DNA from: Motilibacter deserti
GTDB taxonomy: Bacteria; Actinomycetota; Actinomycetes; Motilibacterales; Motilibacteraceae
Reading direction: 5' to 3'
NCBI RefSeq assembly: GCF_011250635.1
Contig: NZ_JAANNP010000001.1
Location: forward strand, 429,918-493,917
DNA: 64,000 bases
In this document: piece after piece, positions 17,696 through 25,252 of the stretch
How the letters are laid out: each line of letters opens with the position of its first letter
How positions within the stretch are numbered: position 1 is the first letter of the stretch
Notes under the pieces: model-generated
Told to the model about the DNA's origin: nothing
What the model saw: the letters and a program-made list of their open reading frames with translations, nothing else
Database searches by the model: none
Position numbers and translations under genes: made by a program

Positions 17696-20188
17696 GTGGC
17701 AGGTCTTGACTTCGGCCGACTAGGCGGGCTTTCCGCCTCCGACACGGAAGTGCACCCCCGGGAAATCTTCGCTGCGCTGCCGGAGAAGATTTCGAAGTTT
17801 GAGTACCTGCGCGACGTGCAGCGTGAAGTCTTCAACGCCTGGTACGAGCGGCGCAAGCAACGCGACGTCGTAATCAAGATGAACACGGGGAACGGCAAGA
17901 CAGTGGTGGGGCTGCTGCTACTGAAGAGCGCCCTAAACGAAGGTGCCGGGCCCGCTGCGTACTTCACCCCGGACAACTACTTGGCGGATCAGGTCGAACA
18001 GACCGCGCGTGAGCTTGGTCTTAGGACCTCGCGCGACCCTAGAGACCCGATGGTAGCCGCCGGCACCGCGATTCTTGTGACGAATCTGAAGACCTTGTTC
18101 AATGGCAGGAGCAAGTTCGGCGTCGCCTCTGAGGGGCGCAAGATCAAGCTCGGTACCGCTTTGATCGACGATGCGCACGCATGCTTGTCCGTCACCGAAG
18201 AACAGTTCCAGTTGCGCATCCCTTCGAACCACGACGCGTACAAGGCACTGCTATCGCTCTTCGAGGCCCCGCTACAAGACCAGTCCCCGGCCCAGTTCCT
18301 TAGTCTGAAGGACGGGGACCGTACGGCTGCGATGCTCGTACCAGCATGGAGTTGGTTCGACGAGCAGAAGCGCGTGATAGCTACCTTGCATCCTCACCGG
18401 CAAGATGCCGAGTTCGAGTGGACGTGGCCCCTGCTGCTCAATGCGCTCCCCTTCTCTCGGTGCGTATTCACGCCTGAGGCAGTCGAGATCAAGCCCTACT
18501 TCCCGCCGGTGCAGGAGGTGCCGAGCTTCGATCAAGCAGCGAGACGCATTTACCTGACCGCGACACTGGCCGATGACAGCGTGCTTGTCACCCACTTCGC
18601 CGCCTCGGCGACCTCTGTACGTGAGCCAATCACGCCGAGCGCGGCAGACGATATCGGTGACCGAATGATCATCGTTCCACAGAGCGTTCAGCCGAGCTGG
18701 ACCGACGACCAGATCAAGGGCTACCTCGCCGAGCTCGCGCAGCGCCGCAACGTCATCGTCATCGTCCCTTCTAATTCGCGAGCCAAGTACTGGGGTGACG
18801 TGGCGGCTGCGACACTCACCGCCAGCAATCTGCAGGCTGGGGTGACACGACTGAAGGCTGGGCACGTTGGACTCGTCGTGCTCGTCGGCAAGTACGACGG
18901 CGTGGACCTGCCGGACGACGCCTGTCGAGTCCTGGTGATCGATGGGCTGCCGGAGTACTACAGCGGGGTGGAGCGCGTCGAGGCATCCGCGTTGAGCGAC
19001 ACTATGGCGATGACTGGGAGGCACCTCCAGCGGATTGAACAGGGCATGGGCCGAGGTGTCCGCTCACGAGACGACTACTGCGTAGTTCTGCTACTAGGGG
19101 CCAAACTGGTGTGGCGTCTACACGACGCCCCTGCGGCAGAGTTATTTGGACCCGCTACGAGGGCGCAGATGGCGCTGTCAAAGGAGGTTGCAAGTCAGCT
19201 CTCCTCGGGAGACTTGGACGACCTCAAGGCTGCGGTCGAGCAGTGCCTCCAGAGGGTTCGAGGCTGGACCACTGCTAGCCGCAACGCCTTGGTGGGCGTC
19301 AAGTATGGACCCGGAGCGGTACAGCCGGCCGCTGAACATTCCCGTCGAGCCTTCGAGCTTGCTCTGCAGTCACGGTACGGCGAGGCGCAGGGGGCTCAGC
19401 AGATGGCCGTGAACGCCCTCGCTGAACCGAGAGAACGCGGATGGCTTAAGCAGATGCTCTCCGCCTATCTACATCCGGAAGATGCTGTGCGCGCCCAAAA
19501 GAACCAGATGAGTGCACTGGACGACAACAGGGCGCTGCTTAAGCCTGAGCAAGGTATTGCCTACGTTAAGCTGAAGGGAGCCGCGGGACAGCAGGCTGTG
19601 GCTGCGAGTGAATTCCTGTCCGCCACCTACGAAAGCGGCCAGGAGTTGCTGATCGGCGTCAACGCGATGTTGGCCGATCTCGACTTCGATGACGACCCGC
19701 TACGAGTAGACAGCTTCGAAGAGGCCGTCGCGAATCTGGGTCGGCACCTCGGCTTCGTGACCCAACGGCCCGAGAAAGACTTCAAGCGCGGACCGGACGG
19801 ACTGTGGGCACTCGGTGGCCTCAACTATCTCGTCATTGAGTGCAAGAGCGGTGCGGTCACAGACTTCATCCGGAAGAAGGACCTTGACCAACTCTCCGGC
19901 GCGGTGAGTTGGTTCCATACCGAGTACGAGGACCCCGCGGCCTGCACACCTGTGATGTTTCACCGGGTGAGCAAGCTTCACCAAGAAGCTTCAGCTGCAC
20001 CCGGCACCCGCGTGGTCACCGAGGCGCAGCTGACGAAGTTGCGAACCGCGGTGCTCCAGGTGGCCACCGCCCTTGCGGTCGACGACGCTTTCCGGAACCC
20101 TGACTTGGTCGGTGAACAACTCCGCTTGCGAAAGCTGCAGGGTCGAGGAGTTGTCGAGGCGTACGCGTCGAGCACACTCATGCCCTAG
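17696..20188 (+). CDS. DinG/Rad3-type DEAD/DEAH helicase fused to a C-terminal PD-(D/E)XK nuclease
   Basis: An 830-residue protein with superfamily 2 motifs: a Q-like YLRDVQREVF (about 37-46), Walker A TGNGKT (64-69), a DEAH variant DDAH (158-161), TAT (288-290), the Rad3/DinG-like GVDLPDDACRVLVIDGLP (402-419) and QGMGRGVR (449-456). After a helical middle (500-660) comes GPDGLW (699-704) and IECKSG (714-719), the D...ExK core of a restriction-type nuclease. The helicase lacks the four-cysteine Fe-S cluster of DinG/XPD. Start GTG 17696 follows GGGGGAA. It stands alone, divergent from the Lamassu-like operon. By architecture it is a DNA-processing defence enzyme; I know no named system of exactly this form. 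Confidence 0.85.
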   Translation: MAGLDFGRLGGLSASDTEVHPREIFAALPEKISKFEYLRDVQREVFNAWYERRKQRDVVIKMNTGNGKTVVGLLLLKSALNEGAGPAAYFTPDNYLADQVEQTARELGLRTSRDPRDPMVAAGTAILVTNLKTLFNGRSKFGVASEGRKIKLGTALIDDAHACLSVTEEQFQLRIPSNHDAYKALLSLFEAPLQDQSPAQFLSLKDGDRTAAMLVPAWSWFDEQKRVIATLHPHRQDAEFEWTWPLLLNALPFSRCVFTPEAVEIKPYFPPVQEVPSFDQAARRIYLTATLADDSVLVTHFAASATSVREPITPSAADDIGDRMIIVPQSVQPSWTDDQIKGYLAELAQRRNVIVIVPSNSRAKYWGDVAAATLTASNLQAGVTRLKAGHVGLVVLVGKYDGVDLPDDACRVLVIDGLPEYYSGVERVEASALSDTMAMTGRHLQRIEQGMGRGVRSRDDYCVVLLLGAKLVWRLHDAPAAELFGPATRAQMALSKEVASQLSSGDLDDLKAAVEQCLQRVRGWTTASRNALVGVKYGPGAVQPAAEHSRRAFELALQSRYGEAQGAQQMAVNALAEPRERGWLKQMLSAYLHPEDAVRAQKNQMSALDDNRALLKPEQGIAYVKLKGAAGQQAVAASEFLSATYESGQELLIGVNAMLADLDFDDDPLRVDSFEEAVANLGRHLGFVTQRPEKDFKRGPDGLWALGGLNYLVIECKSGAVTDFIRKKDLDQLSGAVSWFHTEYEDPAACTPVMFHRVSKLHQEASAAPGTRVVTEAQLTKLRTAVLQVATALAVDDAFRNPDLVGEQLRLRKLQGRGVVEAYASSTLMP

Positions 20189-20364
20189 TGCAGTGTCGGA
20201 GCGGCCACCGAGCGCTGCCGGTGGCCCTCCGGCCTGCCTTCCCTGCCACAACAACAGAAATCCGTAATGAGTCGCTTATGCTGTCGCGGCTCGGCTAAGG
20301 CATGTCTCTGATGTTGAGCGCGTTCGGCTTGATGATCCTGGGATGAAGCGCGGATCGCTGCTGA

Positions 20365-20795
20365 TGACATTCGGGCTCGGGGCGAGCCGGTGCTCCCGCA
20401 GGTCGAAGGGAGGATGGGTCCGGCGACACCTTGGCCCTGCCCGAGCTGCTGACCGAGCAGCGGGTCCCGCGGAGGGGGCGGGGCGGTCCCCGCACCACGC
20501 CGCAAGCGCGGCGCAGGGACAAGGCGTACTCCTCGCGCAGGACCCGCGCGCCTGCGCTCGCAAAGCCAGGGCGTGACGCCCGAGCCCGCCGACCAGAAGC
20601 AGCACCGCAAAAACCGCATCTCGGCCGGCGGGCGGCCATTGAGGCTTCGACGCCGTGAATCACAAACGCCGTAACGTCTTAGGGCGCTCGCTCAACACCG
20701 AACAGTGGCGAGGCCTCACCAGCCGCCACGACAAGCTCGCCCTCGTTCAGCTTGGCGGAATGTCCTCCGCGCGACCACCCCTTCTGGGGGTCATG
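20365..20795 (+). pseudogene. Decayed IS5-family (IS427-type) transposase
   Basis: Three frames read in turn give consecutive pieces of the C-terminal half of an IS5-type transposase: LTEQRVPRRGRGGPRT and RRDKAYSSRRTRA (frame of 20431), then PEPADQKQHRKN and ISAGGRPL (from 20579), then FDAVNHKRRNVLGRSLN and QWRGLTSRHDKLALVQLGG (from 20646). These match the usual order RVPRxGRGRPRTRP - DKAYSS - PEPADQ - GGRPxAFD - KRRNVVERCF - QWRGLATRYDK. At least two frameshifts and internal changes have destroyed it. I could not find the 5' half or terminal inverted repeats. It suggests past insertion and decay inside the island. Confidence 0.8.
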
Positions 20796-20811
20796 ACCTT
20801 CCAGACACGCC

Positions 20812-21012
20812 CTAGTCCCGTCGCCGTGTCTTCACCCTGTACTCGCTTGGTGCTTGACTACGGAAAGTTTCTCCTGCCTCGATCCTTCGCTTGTTGCGCC
20901 AGGCGGCTGCGCAGTGACTACACGCCCACCCGGCCTGCAACATCGTGATCTCGTCGCCCGCTCCGAAGGTCTCTCCCCCCAGGGCGCAGGTGCCACTGTA
21001 TCTCGCTTGCAT
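20812..21012 (-). CDS. Small zinc-ribbon-like protein
   Basis: A 66-residue protein of a type common in actinobacterial mobile elements: ARYSGTCALGGETFGAGDEI, a WACSHCAAAW knuckle and a basic tail. The usual first knuckle would be CxxC, but the second Cys is replaced (CALGG), leaving three cysteines, so metal binding may be impaired. The ATG is at 21012. It stands alone, next to the transposase remnant. Function unknown. Confidence 0.5.
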   Translation of the reverse strand: MQARYSGTCALGGETFGAGDEITMLQAGWACSHCAAAWRNKRRIEAGETFRSQAPSEYRVKTRRRD

Positions 21013-21529
21013 GTGTATTGCCCTTCTGTTGGTGCCAACATCGACAGGTGATGCTGAGTGCAGTGCTCGAGGCCCTTGGCGCCTCGACCCCTTACATTTC
21101 GCCTTACATGCCCCCCCACATGAGTGGCACTACTCGTTCGTAAGGCAGGTGGCTGGCGCACGCATATGCGCAGGTCAGCGGTGGGAAGGACTCGGTAGCC
21201 GCTCGCGGCCATGTACCACAGCTTCGTTCTTTGAGCCGATGCGGAGAACTTCTGCAAGAAGCACGAGTTACACCGGATGCGGCGCAACTCCCAGCAGGAC
21301 CACGACACTGGCAGGCGCACCCTGTCGTCCTACTGCCGACCGGGCGCACCCTCGCGGCCTGGTGGCTCCACCAAACGTGTACCGCACAGACGGCTTGACG
21401 TTAAGCAGCAGGGCGCTCACGCCTTAGAGGAGAATCACTCAGCCCCACGCTTGTTCTCTCTCTATAGAGCTGTCCGGCGTCACCGCAGGTCAGGGCCGCT
21501 GTCCGGGGACCAGGACTACCGCTTGAGCG
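21013..21529. other. Island stretch with no convincing gene
   Basis: About 520 bp of mixed composition upstream of the zinc-ribbon gene and downstream of the winged-helix gene. Open frames on both strands are short and not protein-like. I see no clear repeat or terminator. Confidence 0.45.
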
Positions 21530-22039
21530 TCACGCTCGGAATCCGCGCTTCCTGGCCTTGAGCCCTTCGGCGAGCTGTAGAGGATCGATCCAGCCGCCGC
21601 TCAAGCCGCCAGTCCAGGAGAGTTGGTGACCGTGGGTCGAGCACGGTGCCGGTCGGTACTTCACGTCCGCATCCCAAACCTCCATGGGCAGGACAACGCA
21701 GCGATCCGTCGATGCCGGTGAGATCAAGCCCTGTTCCATCAGCCGCCTCAGTGTGTTCCTTACATGGCGGTCGCCGTACGGCCGGACCTCTCCGGTGTTC
21801 TTCTGCAGATGCAGAAGGTCTGCTTGCAACTGTCCCTCCTCAAAACGAGCGTGTCCCCCTGGACCTGCGATCGCCGTCGCCAACAGGAAGAGCCTGAGGT
21901 CAAGGCTCAGTTCCGTACCCTGCCGTGCGATGCGCCCGCACGCGGGACCGTGCAACTTGCCCCAAAGGAGGGTCCATCCTCCAGGGAAACGGGGGCGGGC
22001 AGCAGGAGCGTTCGGCACGTTAGCTCGTGGAGTGTTCAC
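21530..22039 (-). CDS. Winged-helix DNA-binding protein coupled to the excisionase gene
   Basis: A 169-residue protein. Residues 45-115 form a probable winged helix (SLDLRLFLLATAIAGPG, then DRHVRNTLRRLMEQGLI and a following strand pair), similar to helix-turn-helix proteins next to excisionase genes in actinobacterial integrative elements. The GTG at 22039 overlaps the excisionase stop (GTGA), which fixes the start and implies coupled translation; the longer open frame to 22288 is spurious. It may act in excision, in replication of the excised circle, or as a regulator; no replication motif is visible. Confidence 0.7.
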   Translation of the reverse strand: MNTPRANVPNAPAARPRFPGGWTLLWGKLHGPACGRIARQGTELSLDLRLFLLATAIAGPGGHARFEEGQLQADLLHLQKNTGEVRPYGDRHVRNTLRRLMEQGLISPASTDRCVVLPMEVWDADVKYRPAPCSTHGHQLSWTGGLSGGWIDPLQLAEGLKARKRGFRA

Positions 22040-22203
22040 GTCGTGGCCTGCCGGTTCAGCCACTCTTCCACATCCTGATGCCGAAACCGAAGCTGCTTGC
22101 CGAGACGCAGTGCGGGCAAGTCGCCCACATTGTTGTAGACCCAAGACTTGGGCTTGGCGATGTAGCTCGCCAAGTCCTCCACGGTGAGCAATCGTTCGCT
22201 CAT
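22036..22203 (-). CDS. xis: Excisionase-like MerR-fold DNA-binding protein
   Basis: A 55-residue protein of the helix-turn-helix family used as excisionases by actinobacterial integrative elements: LLTVEDLASYIAKPKSWVYN, LPALRLGKQLRFRHQDVEEW, then LNRQ. I chose the ATG at 22203 because AAAGG lies 8 bases upstream; the extra 18 residues of the longer frame are not conserved-looking. It faces away from the regulator-like gene and integrase, with two palindromic operators between. It should bend DNA at the attachment site and favour excision. Confidence 0.85.
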   Translation of the reverse strand: MSERLLTVEDLASYIAKPKSWVYNNVGDLPALRLGKQLRFRHQDVEEWLNRQATT

Positions 22204-22260
22204 TGTTAGACCTTTCGTGACGGTGACAGGACTCGCGTTGCGATCCGAGAGCTTCATCGG

Positions 22261-22295
22261 CCCCAGGTTCAGACACCTGTGGCGCCAACCTGGGG
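22261..22295. promoter_or_regulatory. Palindromic operator 1
   Basis: A perfect 9-bp inverted repeat, CCCCAGGTT (22261-22269) and AACCTGGGG (22287-22295), with a 17-bp spacer, just upstream of the excisionase gene. A second palindrome of the same design starts 59 bp further on. Probable site for an island repressor. Confidence 0.7.
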
Positions 22296-22319
22296 ATGAT
22301 TCGCTGCTAGACTAAGAGC

Positions 22320-22354
22320 CCCTAGGTTCCACCGAGCTACCCTTGAACCTGGGT
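22320..22354. promoter_or_regulatory. Palindromic operator 2
   Basis: Arms CCCTAGGTT (22320-22328) and AACCTGGGT (22346-22354), again with a 17-bp spacer, 30 bp before the regulator-like gene's start. The same half-site as operator 1 with one change per arm. The pair covers the whole divergent promoter region. Confidence 0.7.
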
Positions 22355-22384
22355 AGGAGAAGCACGAGTGCGAGGTAGGCGGGG

Positions 22385-23023
22385 TTGGAAGAGCGAGTGA
22401 TCTTGTCTCGTGCCGATGTCAAGCGCGGGCTCTATGAGCACGTCGTTGCAGTCGGAGGGTGGTGTGTGGTGATCACTCTCGGCATGCAGGCGTCTCGTCT
22501 CGTAGTCGCCGAGTTGCGCGTAATCCCGTGGTTGGAGGGCCTGCCGGAGGACACGGAGCCGGCTTGGCCAGGGACCGCTGACGCCGTCGAGCAACACGTG
22601 CCCGAAGGAGGCCTCACGACCTCCGCGCTCGGCGCGCTTCACCTGGGTCGCCTCGTCGAGCAGGCGAGAAGGGAGGCGCGCGTCGCGATCCCTGTCTTGG
22701 AAGCCGAAGGCGAACAAGCGGCAGGCATATGGGCAGGCAAGCTCCGTGAGGAGCGGCGCGCGGTCGGACGGCGTGGCTACGACGACGGGTACTACGCGGA
22801 GGTCGCACGCGACTTCGCTCGCGAGCGTCTCCGAGGCGGTCGGGGACCGATCAAGCGCCTGGCGGCTCAGTGGTTCGTCTCCGAGGAGACAGCACGCAAC
22901 CGCGTCCAAGAAGCGCGACGGCGTGGCCTTCTGACTTCCGCACGCCCGGGACGAACCGAGGGCGAGCTGACCGACCGAGCACAAGAGCTGCTGATTCAGC
23001 GAGAGGAGCAACACGGTGGCTAG
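22385..23023 (+). CDS. Island control protein of unknown family, helical C-terminus with possible helix-turn-helix
   Basis: A 212-residue protein. The N-terminal 95 residues are rich in valine and leucine without a clear fold. The C-terminal half is helical and ends in a segment that could be a helix-turn-helix (GPIKRLAAQWFVSEETARNR, then VQEARRRGLL). I do not recognise a family. The TTG at 22385 has an AGGCGGGG box; a GTG at 22397 is possible. It lies just beyond two palindromic operators and overlaps the integrase start by 8 bp, so it is probably cotranscribed with the integrase and may be the regulator that binds those sites. Confidence 0.65.
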   Translation: MEERVILSRADVKRGLYEHVVAVGGWCVVITLGMQASRLVVAELRVIPWLEGLPEDTEPAWPGTADAVEQHVPEGGLTTSALGALHLGRLVEQARREARVAIPVLEAEGEQAAGIWAGKLREERRAVGRRGYDDGYYAEVARDFARERLRGGRGPIKRLAAQWFVSEETARNRVQEARRRGLLTSARPGRTEGELTDRAQELLIQREEQHGG

Positions 23024-24194
23024 CGCGACAAAGCGCGGACAGGGCAGATGGCTCGGGCGGTACCGCGGCCCGGATGGCAGAGAACGCACGAAGACGTTCG
23101 CTACGAAGCGCGACGCTGAGCGATGGGCGCAGGAGCAGGAGCGGAAGGTCCGGACGATGGACTGGACCGATCCGGTGCTCGCGAAGACGACGATCGCAGA
23201 GTGGGCCGATCACTGGGTCACGACGCTGCACGTCGCGCCAAGCACGCTGGACTCCTACCGCTCGATTCTTAGGGGGTTGGTGATTCCCCGGTGGGGAGCC
23301 CTACGGCTGGATCAGGTGACGTTCACGGCGGTGCAGTCATGGGTGGCGGGCATGACCGGTGCGAAGGGGCAGCTCCTCAGCGCCTCACGCCGACGACATG
23401 CGGCGCACCTTCTGACCGCGATGCTGGACGCTGCGGTCGCTGACGGGCGTCTTCCGAAGAACCCGGCACGCCCTCAGGGAGGCGCCGGGAGGAAGGGCAT
23501 GCTGCCCAAGCTGCCTGCAACGGGCGGGCATCGCTACCTGCGGCACGAGGAGCTGCAGAAGCTCGCGGCTCACGCGGCGTCGTACGAGACGCTGGTCCTC
23601 GTTCTCGGCTACTGCGGGGTGCGCTGGGGAGAAGCTGCCGCACTCAGGGTCCGGTCCGTTGACCTGCTGCGCGGGCGGCTTCTGGTCACGGAGTCTGTGT
23701 CGGAGGTGGAGGGCGGGCTCTCCTACGGGCCGACGAAGACGCACCAGGCCCGAACCGTCCCGGTGCCCTCGTTCCTGCGCAAGCAGCTCGACGCCCTGAT
23801 GGAGGGCAAGTCGCCGGACGACCTCCTGTTCACGTCGCCTGAGGGCGCGTCGCTGCGCAACGGCAACTTCCGCAAGCGTGTGTTCCTCCCCGCGATTAAG
23901 GCTTCAGGCCTGCCCGCTCTCCGTATCCACGACCTGCGGCACACCGCCGCGTCGCTTGCGGTCGCCTCCGGGGCGAACGTCAAGGCCGTGCAGAAGATGC
24001 TGGGGCACGCCAGCGCCACGATGACGCTGGACACGTACGCGGACCTGTTTGATGACGAGCTGGACGCCATCGCCGAGCGGATGGACGAACGCGCTGCGCA
24101 GGCGCGTGCGGACTCCCTGCGGACTGCGGACGGCTCAACCTTGGTTTCGCTGCCCGCGTCAGAGGTGCAGCAGGTCGCTGACTTGCGCAGATGA
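23016..24194 (+). CDS. int: Tyrosine-recombinase integrase
   Basis: A 392-residue phage-type integrase. An N-terminal arm-binding AP2-like domain (WLGRYRGPDGRERTKTF) and a SAM-like core-binding domain (about 57-160) precede the catalytic domain, whose residues are all present: Arg203 (GVRWGEAAAL), Lys241 (GPTKTHQART), His305 and Arg308 (HDLRHTAAS), His331 (LGHASATMT) and Tyr341 (DTYADLF). It starts at GTG 23016, inside the end of the upstream gene, and stops 2 bp before the 46-bp attachment repeat. It should integrate and excise the island at the tRNA gene. Confidence 0.96.
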   Translation: MASATKRGQGRWLGRYRGPDGRERTKTFATKRDAERWAQEQERKVRTMDWTDPVLAKTTIAEWADHWVTTLHVAPSTLDSYRSILRGLVIPRWGALRLDQVTFTAVQSWVAGMTGAKGQLLSASRRRHAAHLLTAMLDAAVADGRLPKNPARPQGGAGRKGMLPKLPATGGHRYLRHEELQKLAAHAASYETLVLVLGYCGVRWGEAAALRVRSVDLLRGRLLVTESVSEVEGGLSYGPTKTHQARTVPVPSFLRKQLDALMEGKSPDDLLFTSPEGASLRNGNFRKRVFLPAIKASGLPALRIHDLRHTAASLAVASGANVKAVQKMLGHASATMTLDTYADLFDDELDAIAERMDERAAQARADSLRTADGSTLVSLPASEVQQVADLRR

Positions 24195-24196
24195 TC

Positions 24197-24242
24197 GGTG
24201 GGGCGGGTGGGGCTCGAACCCACGACCCAGGGATTATGAGTC
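24197..24242. repeat. Right attachment site inside the tRNA gene
   Basis: Identical to 10609-10654 over 46 bp. It spans the tRNA from the anticodon loop to the acceptor 3' end plus two bases, so integration leaves the tRNA whole because the island supplies the 3' half. Confidence 0.92.
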
Positions 24243-24272
24243 CCCTGCTCTGACCGGCTGAGCTACCGCCCC
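24199..24272 (-). tRNA. tRNA with anticodon CAT (Met or Ile2)
   Basis: A 74-nt cloverleaf on the minus strand: 7-bp acceptor GGGGCGG/CCGCCCC, D arm GCTC/GAGC, anticodon stem GGGGA/TCCCT with one G:U pair and loop CTCATAA (anticodon 24236-24238), variable GGGTC, T arm GTGGG/CCCAC with TTCGAAC. The full CCA end is not encoded. CAT can be elongator Met or lysidine-modified Ile2; I cannot decide by eye. It is the integration target of the island. Confidence 0.93.
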
Positions 24273-24321
24273 CGACGGCCGAGGCCGCAGCCCGACTCTG
24301 CCATCCCGGCCCGGCCCGGCG

Positions 24322-24393
24322 CAGCCCGACCCGCCCAGCACGGCACAGCCCGACCCGCCCAGCACGGCGCAGCCCGACCCGCCCAGCACGGAG
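24322..24393. repeat. 24-bp tandem repeat, three copies
   Basis: Copies at 24322-24345, 24346-24369 and 24370-24393 differ only in their last bases. The unit includes CAGCCCGACCCGCCCAGCAC. It follows directly on the tRNA locus and has no visible function. Confidence 0.85.
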
Positions 24394-24565
24394 TCAGCCA
24401 GCGTGCGTGGCTGCTGTCACGGCCACGACTGCGGGCTGACTCCGCTCAGGCCCTCGACCGGCACCCAACGCCCCGCCACAGTGATCGTTTGGCGCCCATG
24501 GCTGCTGGGACAGCCGATCCGGCCGAACGTCTCCGCCGACCCCGACCCGCGACTCGACCCGCCCC

Positions 24566-24603
24566 GACCCGACCCGACCCGACCCGACCCGACCCGACCC
24601 GAC
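24566..24603. repeat. GACCC pentanucleotide run
   Basis: Seven perfect GACCC units (24566-24600) plus a partial one. A simple-sequence repeat with potential for length variation; not in a gene. Confidence 0.9.
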
Positions 24604-24865
24604 GGAGCATGCGGCGTCTAGTGCCGCACTCACGACAGCAGGCGCCGCGCGCCTCGAGCGCGACCCCCGGGTGCGGCCCCCGACGACTCCCGCCGGGCGC
24701 CTGCGCAACCCCGCGGTGGCACCGGCGGCTCGCCGCCCACTCGACCGACGAAGGTGCCACCTCGCGACAGCAGACGCCGCGTATGGACGCCCGGCCCACG
24801 TATCGACCGCGTTACGTCTTCGCCGACCGGCTGCAGCCGAGCCCGCGACCCGCCGACGATGACTC

Positions 24866-25192
24866 ATGGCACACGCTCAGGACCCGTACGCCGAAGCGCC
24901 CGTCGTCGCGACGATCGCGGCCCGCCTCGCCGAGGACCGGCGAATGACGATCGACGAGCACGACGAGATCATGGTCAAGATGTTCGCCGAGGCGCAGCGG
25001 GCGCTGCCGCCGCTGGCGTTCCACGCTTTCGTCGCCTGCTCCTACGCCACCCGGCGTGGGCTCGCCACGGACGAGGAGCTCGACGCGCTCGGGGACGACC
25101 CGTACGTCGTGCTCTTCGAACTGGAGCGGCGCGGGATCCTGCAGGAGCTGGCGCGCACGGTCGACGCCATCCCACGCCAGCGTGAGCCCTGA
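24866..25192 (+). CDS. Hypothetical helical protein
   Basis: A 108-residue protein, mostly helical, with no recognised domain: PVVATIAARLAEDRRMTIDE, HDEIMVKMFAEAQRALPPLA, and ELERRGILQELARTVDAIP near the end. Third-position GC bias and a clean ATG support coding. It has no operon partner; the converging gene ends 60 bp beyond its stop. Function unknown. Confidence 0.6.
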   Translation: MAHAQDPYAEAPVVATIAARLAEDRRMTIDEHDEIMVKMFAEAQRALPPLAFHAFVACSYATRRGLATDEELDALGDDPYVVLFELERRGILQELARTVDAIPRQREP

Positions 25193-25252
25193 CCCCAGCC
25201 CGGAAGCAACGCCCGGAGACAAGCCCGTCGAGCCACACGGTCGCGCAGAAAG

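Larger units (their letters stand above)
10609..24242. mobile_element. tRNA-integrated genomic island carrying defence-like genes
   Basis: A 13.6-kb segment bounded by a 46-bp perfect direct repeat. The right copy is the 3' part of a complete tRNA gene and lies 2 bp beyond the stop of a tyrosine integrase; the left copy is an orphan tRNA 3' end. This is the classic mark of site-specific insertion into a tRNA gene. The interior is visibly less GC-rich than the flanks and has more A/T-ending codons. Contents from left to right: membrane protein, HNH protein and MazG operon; Lamassu-like operon; helicase-nuclease; IS5-type remnant; zinc-ribbon protein; control genes; integrase. I see no relaxase, FtsK/TraB, replication initiator of a known type or phage structural gene. 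Confidence 0.9.
24273..24865. other. Gene-free region with short tandem repeats
   Basis: About 590 bp upstream of the tRNA (tRNA is on the minus strand). It holds three copies of a 24-bp tandem repeat (24322-24393) and a GACCC pentanucleotide run (24566-24603). Frames on both strands reflect the repeats and are not genes. Confidence 0.6.

Noticed and set aside
17696..20188. The helicase as a chromosomal DinG
   Set aside because: It lacks the four-cysteine Fe-S cluster and has a fused restriction-type nuclease, and it sits in a mobile island.
20276..20663. Minus-strand frames over the transposase remnant, one with a CGFC motif
   Set aside because: The plus strand gives a block-by-block match to IS5 transposases, so the minus frames are shadows.
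24394..24867. Long frames on both strands near the GACCC run
   Set aside because: They are products of the repeat and encode Arg/Pro or Gly/Val repeats only.
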